DNA of 64,000 nt from JBNKFV01 sp050289485 (lineage in GTDB: Bacteria > Pseudomonadota > Gammaproteobacteria > Pseudomonadales > Cellvibrionaceae): contig JBNKFV010000029.1 of NCBI GenBank assembly GCA_050289485.1, forward strand, positions 1 through 64,000. The letters run 5' to 3'. Made by a program: the position numbers and the translations under genes. This document shows positions 1 to 8,467 of this stretch, in pieces. The stretch's first letter is position 1; every line of letters starts with the position of its first letter. The notes under the pieces are model-generated. The model did no database searches and was not told the origin of the DNA. It saw nothing but the letters and a program-made list of their open reading frames with translations.

Positions 1-48
1 TTTTGGCAGGGGTAGCATATTTACTAATTTTTAGGGTTGTGGGGTAAT

Positions 49-144
49 GCATAACAAAGCAAGGCAACACCGCCCACTACGTGGGCTGGACCTCCATTCC
101 GCAGCTTCGCTGCTACATTGCGGCCGTTGCTTGCGGCGTTAGGC
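49..144 (+). other. attC site 1 of an integron-type cassette array
   Basis: The site starts with the inverse-core-like GCATAAC and ends with the core site GTTAGGC (138-144), 96 nt apart. Just inside, GCAAGGCAAC pairs with GTTGCTTGC apart from one extra base, the extrahelical-base pattern typical of attC. The middle carries a small hairpin, GCCCAC/GTGGGC. The cassette it closes begins outside the window. The next gene starts 14 nt after the core, as cassette genes do. Confidence 0.85.
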
Positions 145-157
145 AATAGGAGAAAAA

Positions 158-962
<805 letters not shown>

Positions 963-979
963 TAGATTGAGGAATTATC

Positions 980-2023
980 TTGAAGGAAAAAACAATTTGG
1001 CAAGTTGCTGCTGGAGATAAAAATAGAAATTACTCCGAATTATGTTTAAGAATGGGCGTTATCTTAAACGGTCCTGGATATGCTGGCGCTTGGCCTGAAT
1101 GTGCCGAAAAATTAAAGCAAGATAGTATATCTCAAAAAAAACTATCTGATATTAAAAGGTTCTCACTAGATATAAAAGCTGGTGATATTGTAGTTCTACG
1201 AGAGGGAACAGATACAGTTCTTGGTGTAGGCGAGGTAAATGGAGATTACATCTGGAATGATTGTTTTGGTGATGTTGATGGCTGGAACCTACAGCATGTA
1301 AGACGAGTTAATTGGTATGATTTAGGCAGCAAATTACCCAAGAAATTTCCTACATATACGCTCAAACAGGGGGATACGACGCAGATACTTACATCAGAAG
1401 TGGTTATTGAGTGGATGGGGTCTTTGGATTGCTGCATAGATAGATCAATCCAATACCCTCCTATACCTGACGCTGCGCAAAATGATGTCGAATTTGAAGA
1501 CGTTTCAAACTTTTTATTTGATTGCGGTGTTTCAAGTAATTCAATTGACATTCTAAGCAAAGAAATCGATGAGCTAATAAGAATTGCGCGTTGGTATAAA
1601 GACTACGATGCCCCATCTGAATTTGAAACAGTCGCTTACCTGGCAGTACCGCTCCTTAGGGCGCTGGGCTGGACACCGCAGAAAATGGCTATTGAATGGA
1701 ATAATGTCGATATAGCATTGTTTGACGATCTTCCCAGAAGCGCAAAAAATGTGAGTGTCGTAGTGGAAGCTAAAAAGAAAGGTAACTCTTGTTTGTCTGC
1801 GTTTTCACAGGCAGAGTCCTACGCTTTAGGAAAGAAAAAATGCAAACGATTAATCGTAACTGATGGTTTGAGATATGGGGTGTACATTAAAAAGAATGAT
1901 AAGTTTAATTTGCACGCATACTTCAATATTACGCGAATGAAAGATTCTTATCCAATTTTTAATTGCGTTGGCATCAAAGAGGGGCTTCGAGCAATGACGC
2001 CTGAGTGGAGAAGTGAAGCATAA
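980..2023 (+). CDS. Cassette gene: PUA/EVE-like domain fused to PD-(D/E)xK nuclease
   Basis: 347 residues with a TTG start; a GAGG box lies 8 nt upstream. Residues about 1-150 look like a PUA/EVE-type fold (DIVVLREG, VLGVGEV, GWNLQHVRRVNW), the kind that reads modified bases in some restriction enzymes. Residues about 205-330 resemble the N-terminal nuclease domain of type I HsdR: FETVAYLAVPLLRALGW, then D244 in NNVDIALFD and E263-x-K265 in VVVEAKKK, a PD-(D/E)xK active site, followed by a late motif RLIVTDGLRYGVYI. The architecture suggests a modification-dependent (type IV-like) restriction enzyme or other antiphage nuclease carried on a cassette. Domain calls are from recognised motifs; the substrate is inferred. 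Confidence 0.65.
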   Translation: MKEKTIWQVAAGDKNRNYSELCLRMGVILNGPGYAGAWPECAEKLKQDSISQKKLSDIKRFSLDIKAGDIVVLREGTDTVLGVGEVNGDYIWNDCFGDVDGWNLQHVRRVNWYDLGSKLPKKFPTYTLKQGDTTQILTSEVVIEWMGSLDCCIDRSIQYPPIPDAAQNDVEFEDVSNFLFDCGVSSNSIDILSKEIDELIRIARWYKDYDAPSEFETVAYLAVPLLRALGWTPQKMAIEWNNVDIALFDDLPRSAKNVSVVVEAKKKGNSCLSAFSQAESYALGKKKCKRLIVTDGLRYGVYIKKNDKFNLHAYFNITRMKDSYPIFNCVGIKEGLRAMTPEWRSEA

Positions 2024-2103
2024 CGAATTAAAGGGGTCTGACCCCTTTAATTTTACCCCAAAACTCCACTACAACCAAAACGCAAATGACACAGGCGTTA
2101 AGC
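2018..2103 (+). other. attC site 3, body replaced by a palindromic repeat
   Basis: An inverse core GCATAAC (2018-2024) and a core GTTAAGC (2097-2103) lie at the expected spacing, but the usual complementary inner arms are not visible. A 27-bp GGGGTC palindrome begins 2 nt inside the left end. The site looks damaged or rebuilt by the repeat and may no longer recombine. Confidence 0.5.
2026..2052. repeat. 27-bp palindromic repeat, copy 1
   Basis: Perfect palindrome around GGGGTC-T-GACCCC with AATTAAA/TTTAATT arms. The same sequence recurs at 3356-3381 (one base shorter, centre A) and 3598-3624, with a half copy at 3575-3590. It resembles short REP-like elements mobilised in trans, but no cognate transposase is present in the window. 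Confidence 0.85.
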
Positions 2104-2124
2104 GCTAAAAAAGGATTTCACCAC

Positions 2125-2814
2125 ATGTGGGCATTGGGTTTTTTACTACTTATAGGGATTTACATAGTTTTGGTAAAATCCTTATCTAACTTGATGCCCG
2201 TCAAAGCTAGGGCAATATTTATACTTCTATCGGTTTTGGTTCCAGCTTCATTTCCATTTTGGTATCACGTATATCCTAGCTACGGAGAGTTTCAGTCACT
2301 TTGTAAAAGTGACAATAGAGTTAAAATTATCAAGTCTGTTCCTGTGGATATCGCTTACGAAGACAGTGGCTGTTATAACGGGATCGAGGCATTAAAAAAA
2401 CATAACTATAAAGGCTTTAGTTGTCGAGACGGTGTATATCAACGTGGAGAAAATTGGAATACTGAGCAGTGCCAAAGTAAGTGCCCTCCACAGAGAGAAG
2501 CAATATACCCCGTACAAAAAGAGTGCGTAAAAAACTGCTTGGTCGACTATTACAATTACCCCGAAGAGTTTGTGAAATTTACCCATGATTACGAATATAA
2601 GCACACTGAATTAGTCGAAGGCCGCCTAATAGAAATTGAGAGAACCCTAGTGACTGATAAATTTGGAGTTATGGCTAAGTCTATTAATTATCGGTATTAT
2701 CAGTACGGTAATGGCGTTGCAAAGATTCTTGGGCTTTCTAGCGGCACAGCGCCAAGCATCGAATGCCCAATTAAAGTAAAAATAAATGTTCGCAACATTT
2801 TCCCAGCTAAGTAG
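2125..2814 (+). CDS. Cassette gene: unknown membrane-anchored protein
   Basis: The reading frame is open from 2086, but ATG 2125 is preferred because the attC core site (2097-2103) must lie upstream of a cassette gene. This gives 229 residues. Two hydrophobic stretches (about 1-20 and 28-48) suggest a membrane hairpin, followed by a cysteine-rich soluble part (SLCKSD, DSGCYNG, FSCRDG, TEQCQSKCPP, KECVKNCLVDYY) that is probably periplasmic with disulfides. I do not recognise the family. It is followed within 6 nt by attC site 4. Confidence 0.6.
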   Translation: MWALGFLLLIGIYIVLVKSLSNLMPVKARAIFILLSVLVPASFPFWYHVYPSYGEFQSLCKSDNRVKIIKSVPVDIAYEDSGCYNGIEALKKHNYKGFSCRDGVYQRGENWNTEQCQSKCPPQREAIYPVQKECVKNCLVDYYNYPEEFVKFTHDYEYKHTELVEGRLIEIERTLVTDKFGVMAKSINYRYYQYGNGVAKILGLSSGTAPSIECPIKVKINVRNIFPAK

Positions 2815-2819
2815 CAGGC

Positions 2820-2912
2820 GCTTAACAAGTTGCTGTTGTCGCCGCTACGCGGCTGGGACAGCCTACACGCCGCTTCGCTCTGTTACGGCTTCCCCAAAGC
2901 AAAGCGTTATGC
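2820..2912 (+). other. attC site 4
   Basis: From GCTTAAC (2820-2826) to GTTATGC (2906-2912), 93 nt. Both consensus ends are present, and the body includes the self-complementary GCCGCTACGCGGC (2839-2851). The centre contains the CGCTTCGCTCTG-type sequence seen in the other sites of this array. Confidence 0.8.
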
Positions 2913-2934
2913 AAAAATGTAGAGAGATTATTTC

Positions 2935-3354
2935 TTGGACATAGAAAAGGCTTTTAATGAGTCGGTTGAACAAAACGACTTGGAGAAAATTGAGTCACTT
3001 CTTGAAGTTTTAATGGATAGATGGGTTTATTTTTTTCTATTTGAAGCTGGAGAAAAAGATACTCCTGCTAGTTCAGGAACCATAGTTCATACTATTTCTA
3101 CAAGTAAAAACAACCCAATTAATATTCCGACAATCAACAATGAGAAAGGCAACAGCGGAGTCATTTATACTAATAGTAATTTGGCGGTAAGATTAGCAGA
3201 GTTTGACTGCAAAGTGGGTAAAATGAAGTGCGTGAAAGCATTTGAAATGTTTCTTGGTGTTTCAAATATTGATGGGGTCTTTATTCAATGTGAAACTTGC
3301 AACTTACATATTCCCAAAAGTGAGGTCAAAAGATTGGTCTCAGGTCATGCATAA
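2935..3354 (+). CDS. Cassette gene: unknown 139-residue protein
   Basis: TTG start with AGAGAG upstream; the gene begins 23 nt after an attC core. It is A/T-rich and mostly acidic. Near the C-terminus there are cysteines in FDCKVGKMKCVKAF and IQCETCNLHIPKSE, the latter a CxxC that could bind metal. No family is recognised. Its stop lies in a GCATAA sequence that looks like the left end of a further attC, whose right half is missing: a palindromic repeat and an IS110 remnant follow directly. Confidence 0.55.
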   Translation: MDIEKAFNESVEQNDLEKIESLLEVLMDRWVYFFLFEAGEKDTPASSGTIVHTISTSKNNPINIPTINNEKGNSGVIYTNSNLAVRLAEFDCKVGKMKCVKAFEMFLGVSNIDGVFIQCETCNLHIPKSEVKRLVSGHA

Positions 3355-3355
3355 T

Positions 3356-3381
3356 AATTAAAGGGGTCAGACCCCTTTAAT
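3356..3381. repeat. GGGGTC palindromic repeat, copy 2
   Basis: 26-bp version of the repeat at 2026-2052, with GGGGTC-A-GACCCC at its centre. It starts 2 nt after the cassette stop codon and supplies the stop codon of the IS110 remnant on the other strand, so it marks an insertion or deletion junction. Confidence 0.8.
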
Positions 3382-3574
3382 TCTGATAGCGCCGACAGAG
3401 TCGCAGCTGTGCCTTCCAGGCAATGTCAATGACACTTTTGCCCAAACCTTCCTGGCGTATTTGTAATTCTGTTGAGATGTTCGCAGCGTAGCGATAGCTG
3501 TGTGCGCCCTCGATCAATAATCGTCGCGCCCGCTGATTTCCACACTTCGTGATACGGCCCTGATGTCGGCTTTT
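3376..3574 (-). pseudogene. C-terminal remnant of an IS110-family transposase
   Basis: Reading the minus strand gives about 65 residues containing GRITKCGNQRARRLLIEGAH and later IDIAWKAQLRLCRRYQ. This is the conserved C-terminal end of the Transposase_20 region of IS110/IS116/IS902 transposases (usual form: G-x-ITK-x-GN-x-x-x-RRLL-x-E). The N-terminal DEDD catalytic domain is absent. Both ends coincide with GGGGTC palindromes, so the fragment is immobile debris. Confidence 0.8.
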
Positions 3575-3624
3575 AATTAAAGGGGTCTGAAAATCATAAT
3601 TAAAGGGGTCTGACCCCTTTAATT
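3575..3624. repeat. GGGGTC palindromic repeat: half copy plus full copy 3
   Basis: A left half (3575-3590) is followed after 7 nt by a complete 27-bp copy (3598-3624). The tandem arrangement next to a truncated transposase suggests repeated insertion or slippage at this spot. Confidence 0.8.
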
Positions 3625-3721
3625 ACGCGCAGTGGATTGAGTCATTAATTAAGCAAAATAAATTACAGGGGGGAGAGAGCCCTTTTAATGCTTGCCTGTG
3701 CGTACTCCCTTCTATTATTAT

Positions 3722-3745
3722 GTAACCAGTTACGTAATAGATTAC
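3722..3745. promoter_or_regulatory. Tandem 12-bp palindromes, likely operator of the MarR-GNAT gene
   Basis: Two perfect 12-bp palindromes abut: GTAACCAGTTAC (3722-3733) and GTAATAGATTAC (3734-3745). They share the form GTAAY-NN-RTTAC and lie 22-45 nt ahead of the chosen start of the MarR-family gene. MarR proteins bind such dyads as dimers and usually repress their own promoter. That these are the operator is inference. Confidence 0.55.
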
Positions 3746-3766
3746 TTAGATTGGAATTCTCTCCTT

Positions 3767-4726
3767 ATGGATCAAATGCAGAGCTTTGGCAGCTTGTCGC
3801 TGGGCAGCCGGTTGCGGCGGTTGTCGGACCGGCTGGTCTCCGAGGTAGTAGATATCTACCAGGCGCAAGGGGTGGAGTTGAACCCCACCTTTTTTCCGCT
3901 GTTCAACCTGCTTTACCGGCAGGGGGCGATGTCGGTAACCGAAGCGGCCGAGCTGCTCGGTGTCACTCACCCCGCCATCAGCAAAATTGCGCACAAGATG
4001 TTGGCCGAACAGTGGTTGAGCAAAACCACAGACCCCAACGATGAGCGCCGCCAGTTAATGGCGTTGAGCCATCGCAGCCAGCAGTTGCTGACGCGGATCA
4101 AACCAATCTGGCAGCAGATTCAGTCGCACCTGGACGCGCTGATGGCAGGTCAGCAGCACCCGCTGCTGGTCGCGATAAACGAGTTCGAGGCAAGTCTTAA
4201 GCAGCAGGGTTTTAAGGCACCAGTTCTGGCGGCATTGGAGGATGTTCAGCCCCACGCCGAGATCGAGATCATCGGCTGGGATAGTCGGCTGCGCAATCAT
4301 TTCCGCGAGCTGAACCTGGCTTGGCTCGACCGCTATTTTAACGGCGAGCTGACCGAGCAGGATCAGCAGGCGCTCGGCAACCCCGAGGGCTACTACCTGG
4401 CCAAGGGGGGGTATATCTGGTTTGCTCGCTCAGGTGGCAAGGTTATCGGGTGCTGCGCGCTGGCAAAGCAGGGCGAACAGCGATTCGAGATCTCCAAGAT
4501 GGGGGTCGATGACAGCTGTCAGGGCCAAGGGGTCGGCCGCCGTTTGATGTTGACCGCGCTGGCCAAGGCGCGGGAGCTGGGTGCTGCTGAGGTCTATCTG
4601 GAGAGCGCCACCCGGTTAGAGCGGGCGATCAACCTCTATCGCAATCTGGGATTTCGTGCGATTCCCCATCCAGATGGCCAGTCGACTTATTCGCGCTCCG
4701 ATATCTATATGACGCTGACGCTATAA
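3767..4726 (+). CDS. MarR-type regulator fused to GNAT acetyltransferase
   Basis: 319 residues from ATG 3767. The frame is open to 3692, but the tandem palindromes would then lie inside the gene, so the shorter start is preferred. Residues about 1-140 form a MarR winged helix (MSVTEAAELLGVTHPAISKI as recognition region, then a DPNDERRQ wing). Residues about 165-319 are a GNAT domain with the acetyl-CoA loop CQGQGVGRRL and the late LYRNLGF. Such fusions are known as bifunctional HTH/GNAT proteins; the acetylated substrate is unknown. azlCD follows after 31 nt on the same strand and may be its target. GC content is clearly higher than that of the cassettes before it and the genes after azlD. 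Confidence 0.85.
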   Translation: MDQMQSFGSLSLGSRLRRLSDRLVSEVVDIYQAQGVELNPTFFPLFNLLYRQGAMSVTEAAELLGVTHPAISKIAHKMLAEQWLSKTTDPNDERRQLMALSHRSQQLLTRIKPIWQQIQSHLDALMAGQQHPLLVAINEFEASLKQQGFKAPVLAALEDVQPHAEIEIIGWDSRLRNHFRELNLAWLDRYFNGELTEQDQQALGNPEGYYLAKGGYIWFARSGGKVIGCCALAKQGEQRFEISKMGVDDSCQGQGVGRRLMLTALAKARELGAAEVYLESATRLERAINLYRNLGFRAIPHPDGQSTYSRSDIYMTLTL

Positions 4727-4757
4727 ACACGACGTCTTTGAATACAAGGGGATACGT

Positions 4758-5534
4758 ATGTCCACTACCGAATATCCCTTGAGCGAGCGGCACCGACAGG
4801 AGTTCATCGCCGGGGCCAAGGCAACCCTGCCGTTGATTGTCGGCGCGATCCCATTTGGCATTCTGTTCGGCACCCTGGCCGAGCCGAGCGGACTATCGGC
4901 GCTGGGCGCACTGGCGATGTCATTGATCGTGTTCGCCGGCGCCAGCCAGTTCATCGCGCTGGGCCTGTTGGCTGCGGGCGCTGCCCTGCCGGTGATCATC
5001 GCCACCACGCTGGTTGTCAACCTGCGCCATATGCTTTATGCCGCCAACCTGGTGCCGAGGATCCGCCACCTGCCACAGCGCTGGCGGATCCCTATGGCTT
5101 TCGGCCTCACCGACGAGACCTTTGCTGCAGTCAGCAATCGCTACCTGCAGCAAGAAGAGACTGAGGCGTTGCACTGGTTCTATCTGGGCTCCTTCCTGGC
5201 TATGTACAGCAACTGGGTATTCTGCACCGCGCTGGGGGTTGGCCTGGGCAAGGTGTTCCCCGACATGACCCGCTGGGGGTTGGATTTCGCCATGTCGGTC
5301 ACCTTCATCGGCATGGTGGTGCCTTACCTGCGCAATACCCCTATGTGGGCGGCGGTGGTCGTCTCCGGCGCGATGGCAATCGCCATGGCAGGCATGCCGC
5401 ACAAGCTGGGGCTGATGGTGGCGGCGATCTGCGGTATCGCCGCGGGGGTGTCGCTGCATATGCTCAATCAACAGCGAGCCAATCAAAATAACACCGCAAC
5501 GGAAGCGGTGACGGCGGAGGAAGCCGACAGATGA
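4758..5534 (+). CDS. azlC: AzlC-family branched-chain amino acid exporter, large subunit
   Basis: 258 residues, multi-spanning inner-membrane protein. It has the AzlC signatures LPLIVGAIPFGILFG, FAGASQFIALGLL, NLRHMLYAANL and GLTDETFAA. AzlC pairs with the small AzlD to export branched-chain amino acids or analogues, which in characterised cases gives azaleucine resistance. The ATGA overlap with azlD (5531-5534) shows translational coupling. An AGGGGAT ribosome site lies ahead of the ATG. The DNA is GC-rich, unlike the flanking A/T-rich genes, which supports joint transfer of this regulator-transporter unit. Confidence 0.9.
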   Translation: MSTTEYPLSERHRQEFIAGAKATLPLIVGAIPFGILFGTLAEPSGLSALGALAMSLIVFAGASQFIALGLLAAGAALPVIIATTLVVNLRHMLYAANLVPRIRHLPQRWRIPMAFGLTDETFAAVSNRYLQQEETEALHWFYLGSFLAMYSNWVFCTALGVGLGKVFPDMTRWGLDFAMSVTFIGMVVPYLRNTPMWAAVVVSGAMAIAMAGMPHKLGLMVAAICGIAAGVSLHMLNQQRANQNNTATEAVTAEEADR

Positions 5535-5851
5535 ATGAAGTCGCTTTGATATTGGGTATGTTCCTGGCCACCTTCTGCGTGCGTTACTTGTTGTTCGCAG
5601 TCGCCGGGCGGGTGCATTTCCCCCCTTGGCTCAACACGGCGCTGGGGTTCGTCCCGCCGGTGGTGTTGACAGCGATTATCGTGCCTGCGGTGCTGATGCC
5701 CAACGGCGAGCTCTGGCCCAGCCCGACCAATCCCTGGCTGCTGGCAGCGCTGATCGCCGCACTGGTGGCGCTGGTATGGCGCAATCTGCTGACCACTATC
5801 GTGGTGGGGATGGCCGCGTTTATGCTGTTTCGGTTCGGCTTCGGGCTTTAA
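5531..5851 (+). CDS. azlD: AzlD-family small subunit of the amino acid exporter
   Basis: 106 residues with about four hydrophobic segments, the normal AzlD length. Family features include the start LILGMFLATFCVRYLLFA, then PPWLNTALGFVPPVVLTAII and ALVALVWRNLLTTIVVGM. It overlaps azlC by 4 nt and completes the two-gene exporter. The GC-rich composition ends shortly after this gene, before the broken GNAT gene. Confidence 0.9.
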   Translation: MNEVALILGMFLATFCVRYLLFAVAGRVHFPPWLNTALGFVPPVVLTAIIVPAVLMPNGELWPSPTNPWLLAALIAALVALVWRNLLTTIVVGMAAFMLFRFGFGL

Positions 5852-5964
5852 CGAAATTGAAGGGATTGGAGCGCTTTTAATCATATCCTGGCGGTTGTGT
5901 TAAGCTTCAAAAAATCAAATCTATTGCGTTCAGGGAAGAAACACTTCGAGATCTTCTTGATTAA

Positions 5965-6234
5965 ATTTCCGAGCGGGATGGTGCTGTTTTACTTTATGCA
6001 ATCATCGAGAATGTAATTGTTGATGAGAGTTGTCGAAGAAAACGAATCGGAAAAGTTTTAATGCATGAAGTTCAGTTTATCGCTAGAGGTGCCGGGTGTT
6101 ACAAAATCGCATTGATGACGGCTTCAAACCGAACATCGACGTTTACATTTTATGAGGCTTGCGGCTTCACTGGCAATAAGACTGGTTTTCAAAGGAGGTT
6201 CGATCTAACAATCACAGGCAATAAGGAGTCATAA
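5965..6234 (+). pseudogene. GNAT acetyltransferase remnant
   Basis: An open stretch of 89 codons with no good start encodes the C-terminal half of a GNAT domain: LYAIIENVIVDESCRRKRIGKVLM (motif A, R-R-K-R-I-G-K), then KIALMTASNRTS and FYEACGF. Upstream, the same frame reads KSIAFREETLRDLLD and then hits an in-frame TAA at 5962-5964, so the gene is broken. The composition is A/T-rich, unlike azlD just before it. Its stop lies 2 nt before the next gene. Confidence 0.7.
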
Positions 6235-6236
6235 AC

Positions 6237-6848
6237 ATGAGGTTGGATGACTGTAAAAAAGCTGATACTGCTTGTTGCTTTAATCATTTGGATGAAACAT
6301 TGAGAGTTTGTGGAATCTCAGAGGCATCAGAAAGGGCGAAAGTAAAGGAGTTCTGTACTTCCTGTTTTTTTGAAAAAGAAGAAATACTACACCGGCCAGG
6401 TGAAATAGCAAAGAATGTATTTTTTATCTGTTCTGGAGTAGTCCGCTTCTATTACATATCTGAGGATGGTAAGGAATACAATAAATCTTTTTCTCAGGAG
6501 AACCAGTTTGCGGGCGCTATACAATATACATCTCAGCCCGAGCCCAGCAGGTTTTACATTGAAGCGCTAGAACCGACGCAGACACTGGCGATTTCCCTGC
6601 AGGGACTGAGTAGACTCTACCAACAGTCTCTGCCGTGGGCCAATTTGGGCCGTCTACAAATGGAAAATCTTGCTGTCAAAAAAGCTAATAGGGAGGCCAG
6701 CTTTTTGCTGGATTCAGCCGAACAGCGTTATAAGTCCTTACTTGAGCAGGAGCCTGGGCTTGTACAGCGATTGCCGCTATATCACATCGCGTCATTTCTT
6801 GGTATTACTGATGTTGCTCTTTCCAGGATCCGCAGGCGGATAAAATAA
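6237..6848 (+). CDS. Crp/Fnr-family transcriptional regulator
   Basis: 203 residues; AAGGAG precedes the ATG. The N-terminal half is a cyclic-nucleotide-type beta-barrel: EEILHRPGEIAKNVFFICSGVVRFYYISEDGKEYNKSF. The C-terminus has a short winged HTH (LYHIASFLGITDVALSRIRR). A cluster of cysteines (DACCFN-like start, FCTSCFF) sits at the N-terminus, but I see no clear Fnr iron-sulfur pattern, and the canonical cAMP-contact Arg-Ser pair is not evident. It belongs to the small regulators often found beside SDR or reductase genes. The adjacent SDR gene, 89 nt downstream, is a plausible target. Confidence 0.8.
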   Translation: MRLDDCKKADTACCFNHLDETLRVCGISEASERAKVKEFCTSCFFEKEEILHRPGEIAKNVFFICSGVVRFYYISEDGKEYNKSFSQENQFAGAIQYTSQPEPSRFYIEALEPTQTLAISLQGLSRLYQQSLPWANLGRLQMENLAVKKANREASFLLDSAEQRYKSLLEQEPGLVQRLPLYHIASFLGITDVALSRIRRRIK

Positions 6849-6937
6849 TCGCTTTTCTGAACCCAGGTTAAGGAAAACAGTAACCGGGGTATTTAATCTG
6901 GAGGCCTATTCAAAACAACTATCTGGAGAATAGGCTG

Positions 6938-7672
6938 ATGAAACTGAGTGATAATACAATCTTAATAACTGGTGGAGCATCGGGTATCGGGCTGGCTTTT
7001 GCCAAGTTGCTACATGGCAACAACAATAGGATTATTGTTTGCGGGAGAAATAAAACGCGACTCGATAATTTGAAAAATCAGTTGCCAGATATTGTAACCT
7101 ATCAATGTGATCTTGCCGATGAGACCGACCTTAACCACTTTGCAGAGACGGTGCTTGCTGATCACCCTGACCTCAATATACTAATAAATAATGCCGGGGT
7201 GCAGTACAATTACCTCTTTACTGAAGAACAACCACGTGCAGAGTTCATAAGTGAAGAGGTGAGAGTTAATCTTTTAGCGCCCATCCAGTTAACAGACAGA
7301 TTGTTGCCCAACCTGATTCGACAAAATCACGCTGCCATTGTCAATATTACGTCGGCGCTGGCGGTTGTACCTAAAAAGTCCGCTGCGGTGTATTGTGCTA
7401 CGAAGTCAGCCATGCGCAGTTTTACCCAAGCGCTACGTTATCAGTTGGAGGGTTCGTCGGTCACTGTTTTTGAACTCGTCCCTTCATTGGTCGATACCAA
7501 TATGACAAATGGTAGGGCAGGCAGCAAGGTCACTCCACAAGCTCTGGCAGGTGAAGCACTGAAAGCCATTGCTTTGGATAAGCAAGATATACGTATAGGA
7601 AAAACGAAGATACTCTATCTACTTTATCGTCTATTTCCGTTGTTGGCATACCGGTTGTTGAAGAATTCGTGA
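6938..7672 (+). CDS. Short-chain dehydrogenase/reductase (DltE-like)
   Basis: 244 residues, classical SDR. The cofactor loop is TGGASGIG near residue 12, followed by NNAG near 85 and the catalytic Y-x-x-x-K in YCATKSAMRSF, with Ser in NITSAL. C-terminal hydrophobic residues (LLYRLFPLLAYRLL) match the DltE-like or membrane-associated SDR subgroup. The substrate is unknown. It follows the Crp-type regulator on the same strand, and an SRPBCC remnant and a MerR regulator follow. Confidence 0.85.
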   Translation: MKLSDNTILITGGASGIGLAFAKLLHGNNNRIIVCGRNKTRLDNLKNQLPDIVTYQCDLADETDLNHFAETVLADHPDLNILINNAGVQYNYLFTEEQPRAEFISEEVRVNLLAPIQLTDRLLPNLIRQNHAAIVNITSALAVVPKKSAAVYCATKSAMRSFTQALRYQLEGSSVTVFELVPSLVDTNMTNGRAGSKVTPQALAGEALKAIALDKQDIRIGKTKILYLLYRLFPLLAYRLLKNS

Positions 7673-7739
7673 GTTTAACGCTGTGTCAAACTCTAGAGTA
7701 AAAACGAATCTTCCGGCGAAAAGCGCTATCTAAACGACA

Positions 7740-8072
7740 GTGACTCTCGTCGCCTCGTTGTTATTCGGTGGCTGTGTAGTCATTCCTGAGAAGAACATTA
7801 AAACGTCGATCGATATAGATGCCCTGATAGATAAAGTCTGCGCTGTTCTGGCTAATAATGCAGCTTATCCGGAGTGGAATCCATACCACGTGGAAGTGAA
7901 TGGTAAGATGGCTATTGGCCAAGAACTCGTGGTCGTGATTAGTAAACCGAATGGAAAGACGGTTGAGATACAGCCACATGTTATGCGCTTGGAACCGCTG
8001 AGAGAGCTGACTTGGGAGGTGGTATCGAGGGCATATTCGTCTATTTACAATAGGAGTTTTAAATGTTTATAA
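7740..8072 (+). pseudogene. Truncated SRPBCC (polyketide-cyclase-like) gene
   Basis: The frame encodes SIDIDALIDKVCAVLANNAAYPEWNPY and GQELVVVISKPNGKTVEIQPHVMRLEPLRELTWE, typical of the first half of a START/SRPBCC domain (SRPBCC proteins of about 150 residues bind small hydrophobic ligands). The second half is missing. After WEVVS the frame runs into unrelated residues and overlaps the start of the MerR gene by 10 nt. The start is uncertain (GTG 7740). It is probably a deletion remnant. Confidence 0.6.
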
Positions 8073-8422
8073 AGGACGCGTCTGCGTTGTCAGGGGCAAC
8101 CCAAAGGGCTATAAGATTATATGAAGCGTTAGGTTTGTTGCAGGTCTCTCGATCTGGGAAGTATCGAGTGTATAACGAAACGAATATCAACTTGATTAAG
8201 ATTATAAAAGAAGCGCAGAGTATAGGGATTACGCTCTCTGAAATGGTTGCGTTAAAAGGAGACGCAGAAGGCTTTGAGTGGGAAAAAGTCAGTGAGTTTC
8301 TTATTAAAAGACAAAATGACGTTGACGCGCAGATAAAGGAATTGAAAGTACAGCGGGACCGTATCGAGGCATATAGAAAATCAATCAATGCTTGTCTTCA
8401 GGGGGTTGACTCTGACCTATAG
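8063..8422 (+). CDS. MerR-family transcriptional regulator
   Basis: 119 residues, a normal size for MerR proteins. The N-terminal winged helix reads MFIKDASALSGATQRAIRLYEALGLL followed by GKYRVYNETNI, and residues about 75-110 form a dimerisation coiled coil (FLIKRQNDVDAQIKELKVQRDRIEAYRK). There is no C-terminal metal-binding cysteine set, so the signal is unknown. AGGAG lies 8 nt ahead of the ATG. It probably controls the flavodoxin-fold reductase gene 45 nt downstream. Confidence 0.85.
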   Translation: MFIKDASALSGATQRAIRLYEALGLLQVSRSGKYRVYNETNINLIKIIKEAQSIGITLSEMVALKGDAEGFEWEKVSEFLIKRQNDVDAQIKELKVQRDRIEAYRKSINACLQGVDSDL

Positions 8423-8467
8423 GTAAGATCTTACACTATGCTTTTATTCAAGATGGATGTGATTTTC

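Noticed and set aside
4920..5486. 188-codon minus-strand frame opposite azlC
   Set aside because: It is antisense to a clear AzlC gene, rich in H/R/Q as GC-rich shadow frames are, with no ribosome site or family match.
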